From Funneliformis mosseae (taxonomy: Eukaryota > Glomeromycota > Glomeromycetes > Glomerales > Glomeraceae): a stretch of 10,583 nt of DNA. The DNA lies in contig CAJVPP010003857.1 in assembly GCA_910592005.1 (NCBI GenBank), positions 1 to 10,583 on the forward strand. The letters are read 5' to 3'. The translations under genes and the position numbers were made by a program. The notes beneath the pieces were generated by a model. That model was not told where the DNA came from. It saw nothing but the letters and a program-made list of their open reading frames with translations, and did not search any database. This document shows positions 8,229-10,583 of the stretch, one piece after another (the stretch's first letter is position 1; each line of letters starts with the position of its first letter).

Positions 8229-9387
8229 GAAGATCACTTACATATTTATAATTTGGATGACTATTATAATATTTATAAAAAGCGAAGGTCAGATATAGTA
8301 TCAACATCAATAGTAAAGTATTTTGCTACTTGTGTGATAAAACCCATTATAAAATATCTTGCAGTATTAATAGTATTTAATAGAATTTCTATTTACAATC
8401 CAAATAATGTTGAAGCATTAAGAATTTGTTGGTATTTGATCAACAAATATACTGAAAATTTTGATATTATATATATAAAGCATTAGGTATTTTAGATCTT
8501 ACAAGAATATAGAAATATTAATGCTTTTGATTGCATTGAACTTTTAACAGTTCATAGTTATAATGATTTTATTGCAAAAAAAGGATGAAAGATCGATGAG
8601 TGGACTTCAATTAATTAGTTTTAATGAGCAACATTTACATTTAATGCAGAATTATTTAAATGTATTACAAATGATTTTATCTATAAGTAAAAAATAAAGC
8701 ATTTGGAAAATCAAGTTGTTTCAATTGTTGCAGATTGGCCTGGACAGCTATTTATCAGAAAAGTATTAGTATATTTACATACATCAAGATTACAATCTAT
8801 TATTTCAAAAGAAATTGAATCATTTATACTAATGTTAGGATCACTTTACCTTTCACTTAATAGTAGGAAACATTTTATGATAATATATCATCTCTTTTTT
8901 GAATAAATGTTTTATTTTATATTTGATAAACATAAAAAACTAGCAAAAAAACCTAAGTTATGGAGAATTAACCTTTTTTTAGAACTTATACAAATGGTTG
9001 GATTAAAATTAAAAATGAGATTATGCAAAAATTTGGTTTAGCATGTAAAGATGTTAAATATCAAGCAACAATTGATTTGTTAAATAATTTGATTCTAGCA
9101 ACATTTGATATTTATGCAATTTTGTTTCGATCTGATTCGTTTGAAGAATATATAGAAATTGTATTTCGTATTTAGACATTTGCTTTATGTTGAAAGAGAA
9201 AGAATTATAATAAAACCCTCTTGTATTTTTATCAGATATATTTTATTAGATAGATAACCATCATCTATTTGCTAATGCAATCAAGAATTACTTACTATGT
9301 TTTAATGATTATTATATTGAAAATATTCATAGTAGAATTAGAGCAAATACATCTTCAAATGTAACAGTTGAAAATATAATAAAATAG

Positions 9388-9473
9388 GTATATGTTATTG
9401 GTATATATTTGTTAATTTGCATTTTATTAAAAATTTGATATTGTTCTTATTTTTAATATTAATATAAATAATG
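9388..9473 (+). other. intron relic in the 7.6-9.6 kb pseudogene (third, acceptor lost)
   Basis: The exon ends at AAATAG|GTATATG, where the TAG is probably a mutated CAG exon end before a GTATAT donor. Coding-like sequence resumes near 9474 (D-Y-D-P-I-F-K-D-T). The expected AG at the acceptor is absent, since the sequence there reads ATTAATATAAATAATG. The right boundary is therefore inferred from where the protein-like reading resumes. Confidence 0.4.
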
Positions 9474-9627
9474 GATTATGATCCTATTTTTAAAGATACA
9501 TATTGTAAAACCTATCATTATTCATACAATTTATATATACTTAATTTTTTATCTGATAAAACTAGTATTTTTCTGCTGAATTATTTTTGTAACATATTTT
9601 ATAACTAAAATAACAGTATTCTAACTG

Positions 9628-9667
9628 TTTATAACTAAATAATATAATTATATTATTTAGTTATAAA
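9628..9667. repeat. perfect 40-bp palindrome
   Basis: The arms 9628-9647 and 9648-9667 are exact reverse complements with no spacer (20 bp each; the next pair mismatches). The arm contains ATAACTAAATAAT, the core of the adjacent minisatellite, so the palindrome is two repeat units meeting head to head. Confidence 0.9.
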
Positions 9668-9696
9668 TGGCTTATATTAGATTATTTAGTAATAAA

Positions 9697-9880
9697 ATAA
9701 TCTAGATATGACTAAATGATCTAAATATAACTAAATAATCTAAATATAACTAAATAATTTAAATATAACTAAATAATCTAAGTATAACTAAATAATCTAA
9801 CTAAATAATCTAAGTATAACTAAATAATTTAAATATAACTAAATAATCTAAAGTTAATAATCTAATTAAATAACCTAATT
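9697..9880. repeat. 19-bp minisatellite (ACTAAATAATCTAAATATA-type unit)
   Basis: Copies of ACTAAATRAT begin at 9711, 9730, 9749, 9768, 9787, 9800, 9819 and 9838. The spacings are 19, 19, 19, 19, 13, 19 and 19 bp. Variation is mostly C/T and A/G in CTAAATA versus TTAAATA or CTAAGTA. The 13-bp copy lacks the six-base linker. Degenerate units continue to about 9880, and isolated TAAATAATCTAA words recur at 9984-10020. Confidence 0.9.
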
Positions 9881-10338
9881 GTGGTGATTTTTTATATCTA
9901 TCTATTTTTCTTATTATATTTCTTACCTTTGAAATCAGATTTCTTTTTCTATTTCATATTTATTATTTGTAATCATGTGATTTAAATAATCTAATTATGA
10001 CTATGATTAAATAATCTGAATGCGCCTATTTTTATTATGTGTTGTGCGTTAATAAATGCTTTCTGATATAATTAATGCTGGTGGTGATTTGTTTTCTATT
10101 TTTAAGCCTTTTGATTACTGGTTAGACACGTAGTACTGTGCTATCTTTCTTAGTTATCAGTATTAGGCTAGCCAGTTTGGATGCTAGTTCTATATTAAGA
10201 ATTTGCATCTATTTGGTTGCTTTTCTAGATCTCAAAAATGTAGTAAAATATATTATGTCAGTGAATTCTGCTGTATATTCGAACATCATTAATAATAGAG
10301 TTCTGAACAAGTCAAGTTAATTTATGAGTCAGATAAGC
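9881..10338. other. non-coding interval between the two repeat clusters
   Basis: This interval is slightly GC-richer than its left flank after 10020. A 60-codon open run occurs on the plus strand from 10138 to 10320, but it has no recognisable motif and no support beyond being open. GTGGTGATTT is repeated at about 9882 and 10081 with a following TCTATTTTT in each case, suggesting an old partial duplication. I see nothing else. Confidence 0.3.
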
Positions 10339-10451
10339 TGAGTCAAGTTTAAATCGAGTTAAATTTATATTTTTTGACTTGATGATTTACGAATCAAATC
10401 AAATTTGAGTTGAGTTAAATATTTAACTCAACTCGATTTAAACTTGACTCA
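10339..10451. repeat. inverted repeat with nested palindrome
   Basis: The arms 10339-10360 and 10430-10451 are perfect 22-bp reverse complements (TGAGTCAAGTTTAAATC-type) separated by 69 bp. Inside, 10407-10434 is a perfect 28-bp palindrome (GAGTTGAGTTAAAT and its complement) that overlaps the right arm. The words GTCAAGTT and AACTTGAC, or close variants, recur from 10310 to 10475. The block therefore looks like a fold-back element or an array of short inverted units. Confidence 0.85.
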
Positions 10452-10583
10452 AACTCGACTTGACTCAAGTTGATTTGAAATAGTATTATTAATAAATTAA
10501 TATTTTAAACTATAAAAATTATACATTATAATAATTGAAATACTTTATAATAGTTAAATTGTATTAATAGTTAATAATTGAAA

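Larger units (their letters stand above)
7560..9600 (+). pseudogene. decayed copy of a multicopy, uncharacterised (possibly transposon-derived) gene family
   Basis: Successive plus-strand pieces read as one protein broken by stops and frameshifts. An N-terminal exon up to 7642 leads across an intron to A-L-I-N-N-S-T-F-A-P-I-I. The next blocks are I-Q-F-Q-S-M-I-E-K-A-N-S-E-L-T-G-F-F (from 7817) and A-L-Y-Y-M-I-V-D-M-R-N-K-F-I-N-Q-F. After a second intron come H-I-Y-N-L-D-D-Y and R-I-C-W-Y-L-I-N-K-Y (to 8485), then I-V-A-D-W-P-G-Q-L-F-I-R-K (about 8724) with K-E-I-E-S-F-I-L-M-L-G. Later blocks are W-I-K-I-K-N-E-I-M, A-I-L-F-R-S-D-S-F-E-E-Y-I-E, E-N-I-H-S-R-I-R-A-N-T and, after a third decayed intron, F-K-D-T-Y-C-K-T-Y-H and D-K-T-S-I-F-L-L-N-Y-F-C-N-I-F. 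I recall the V-A-D-W-P-G-Q and S-R-I-R-A-N-T blocks from large families of long uncharacterised proteins in mycorrhizal fungi, possibly related to transposase-like DUF6589 proteins, but I cannot verify this. No start codon is certain. Introns show it was copied as DNA, not from mRNA. Confidence 0.6.

Noticed and set aside
8253..8486. 77-codon plus-strand frame as an independent small protein
   Set aside because: The same frame is open upstream to a splice acceptor at 8228, and family-like sequence continues after the stop. The ATG is an internal methionine.
8703..8906. 67-codon plus-strand frame as an independent small protein
   Set aside because: It has no proper 5' end, and neighbouring frames continue the same protein. 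It is one frame-preserved block of the 7.6-9.6 kb pseudogene.
9697..9880. CRISPR array
   Set aside because: The units are contiguous 19-bp tandem copies without unique spacers, in eukaryotic-type DNA.
10138..10320. 60-codon plus-strand open reading frame beginning with ATG
   Set aside because: The translation has no motif or family resemblance I recognise, no supporting splice or neighbouring coding sequence, and ends inside the inverted-repeat zone. Length alone is not evidence.

Overview
The window is very AT-rich eukaryotic DNA in which I can find no intact protein-coding gene. It looks like a repeat-laden, gene-poor stretch of a fungal nuclear genome, most likely an arbuscular mycorrhizal fungus (Glomeromycotina, Rhizophagus/Gigaspora-like). 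The reasons are the low GC, short introns of about 60-85 bp with GTAAGT/GTGAGT donors and TAG acceptors, a Ty3/gypsy-type gag fragment, and two degenerate protein families that I associate from memory with these fungi. The taxonomic call is inference; no rRNA or conserved single-copy gene is present to anchor it.

Layout: (1) About 1-1700 is extremely AT-rich with only faint traces of plus-strand coding. (2) About 2000-4063 carries a heavily decayed, unrecognised gene on the minus strand. (3) About 4440-6300 is an island of visibly higher GC and CpG. It holds a minus-strand pseudogene for a protein with a restriction-endonuclease-like (PD-(D/E)xK) core, with two still recognisable introns. A roughly 186-bp piece of retrotransposon gag in the opposite orientation sits between the two halves of the catalytic motif. 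(4) At 6469-6638 is a 170-bp MITE-like element with pogo/Tc1-mariner-style ends and TA flanks. (5) 6640-7560 is non-coding, with three copies of TCACRTGAT and several CCAAT boxes. (6) About 7560-9600 is a plus-strand, intron-containing pseudogene of what I take to be a large multicopy family, carrying many stops and several frameshifts. (7) 9628-9880 contains a perfect 40-bp palindrome and a 19-bp minisatellite built from the same word. (8) 10339-10451 is an inverted-repeat cluster with a nested perfect 28-bp palindrome.

The genes do not work together as a pathway. The common theme is decay: many in-frame stops sit where TGG, CGA or CAA would be expected, and a 3,027-bp stretch (167-3193) contains no CpG at all. 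Both point to long-term C-to-T loss, probably at methylated cytosines or by a RIP-like process. The CpG-richer island at 4.4-6.7 kb looks like younger DNA than its surroundings.
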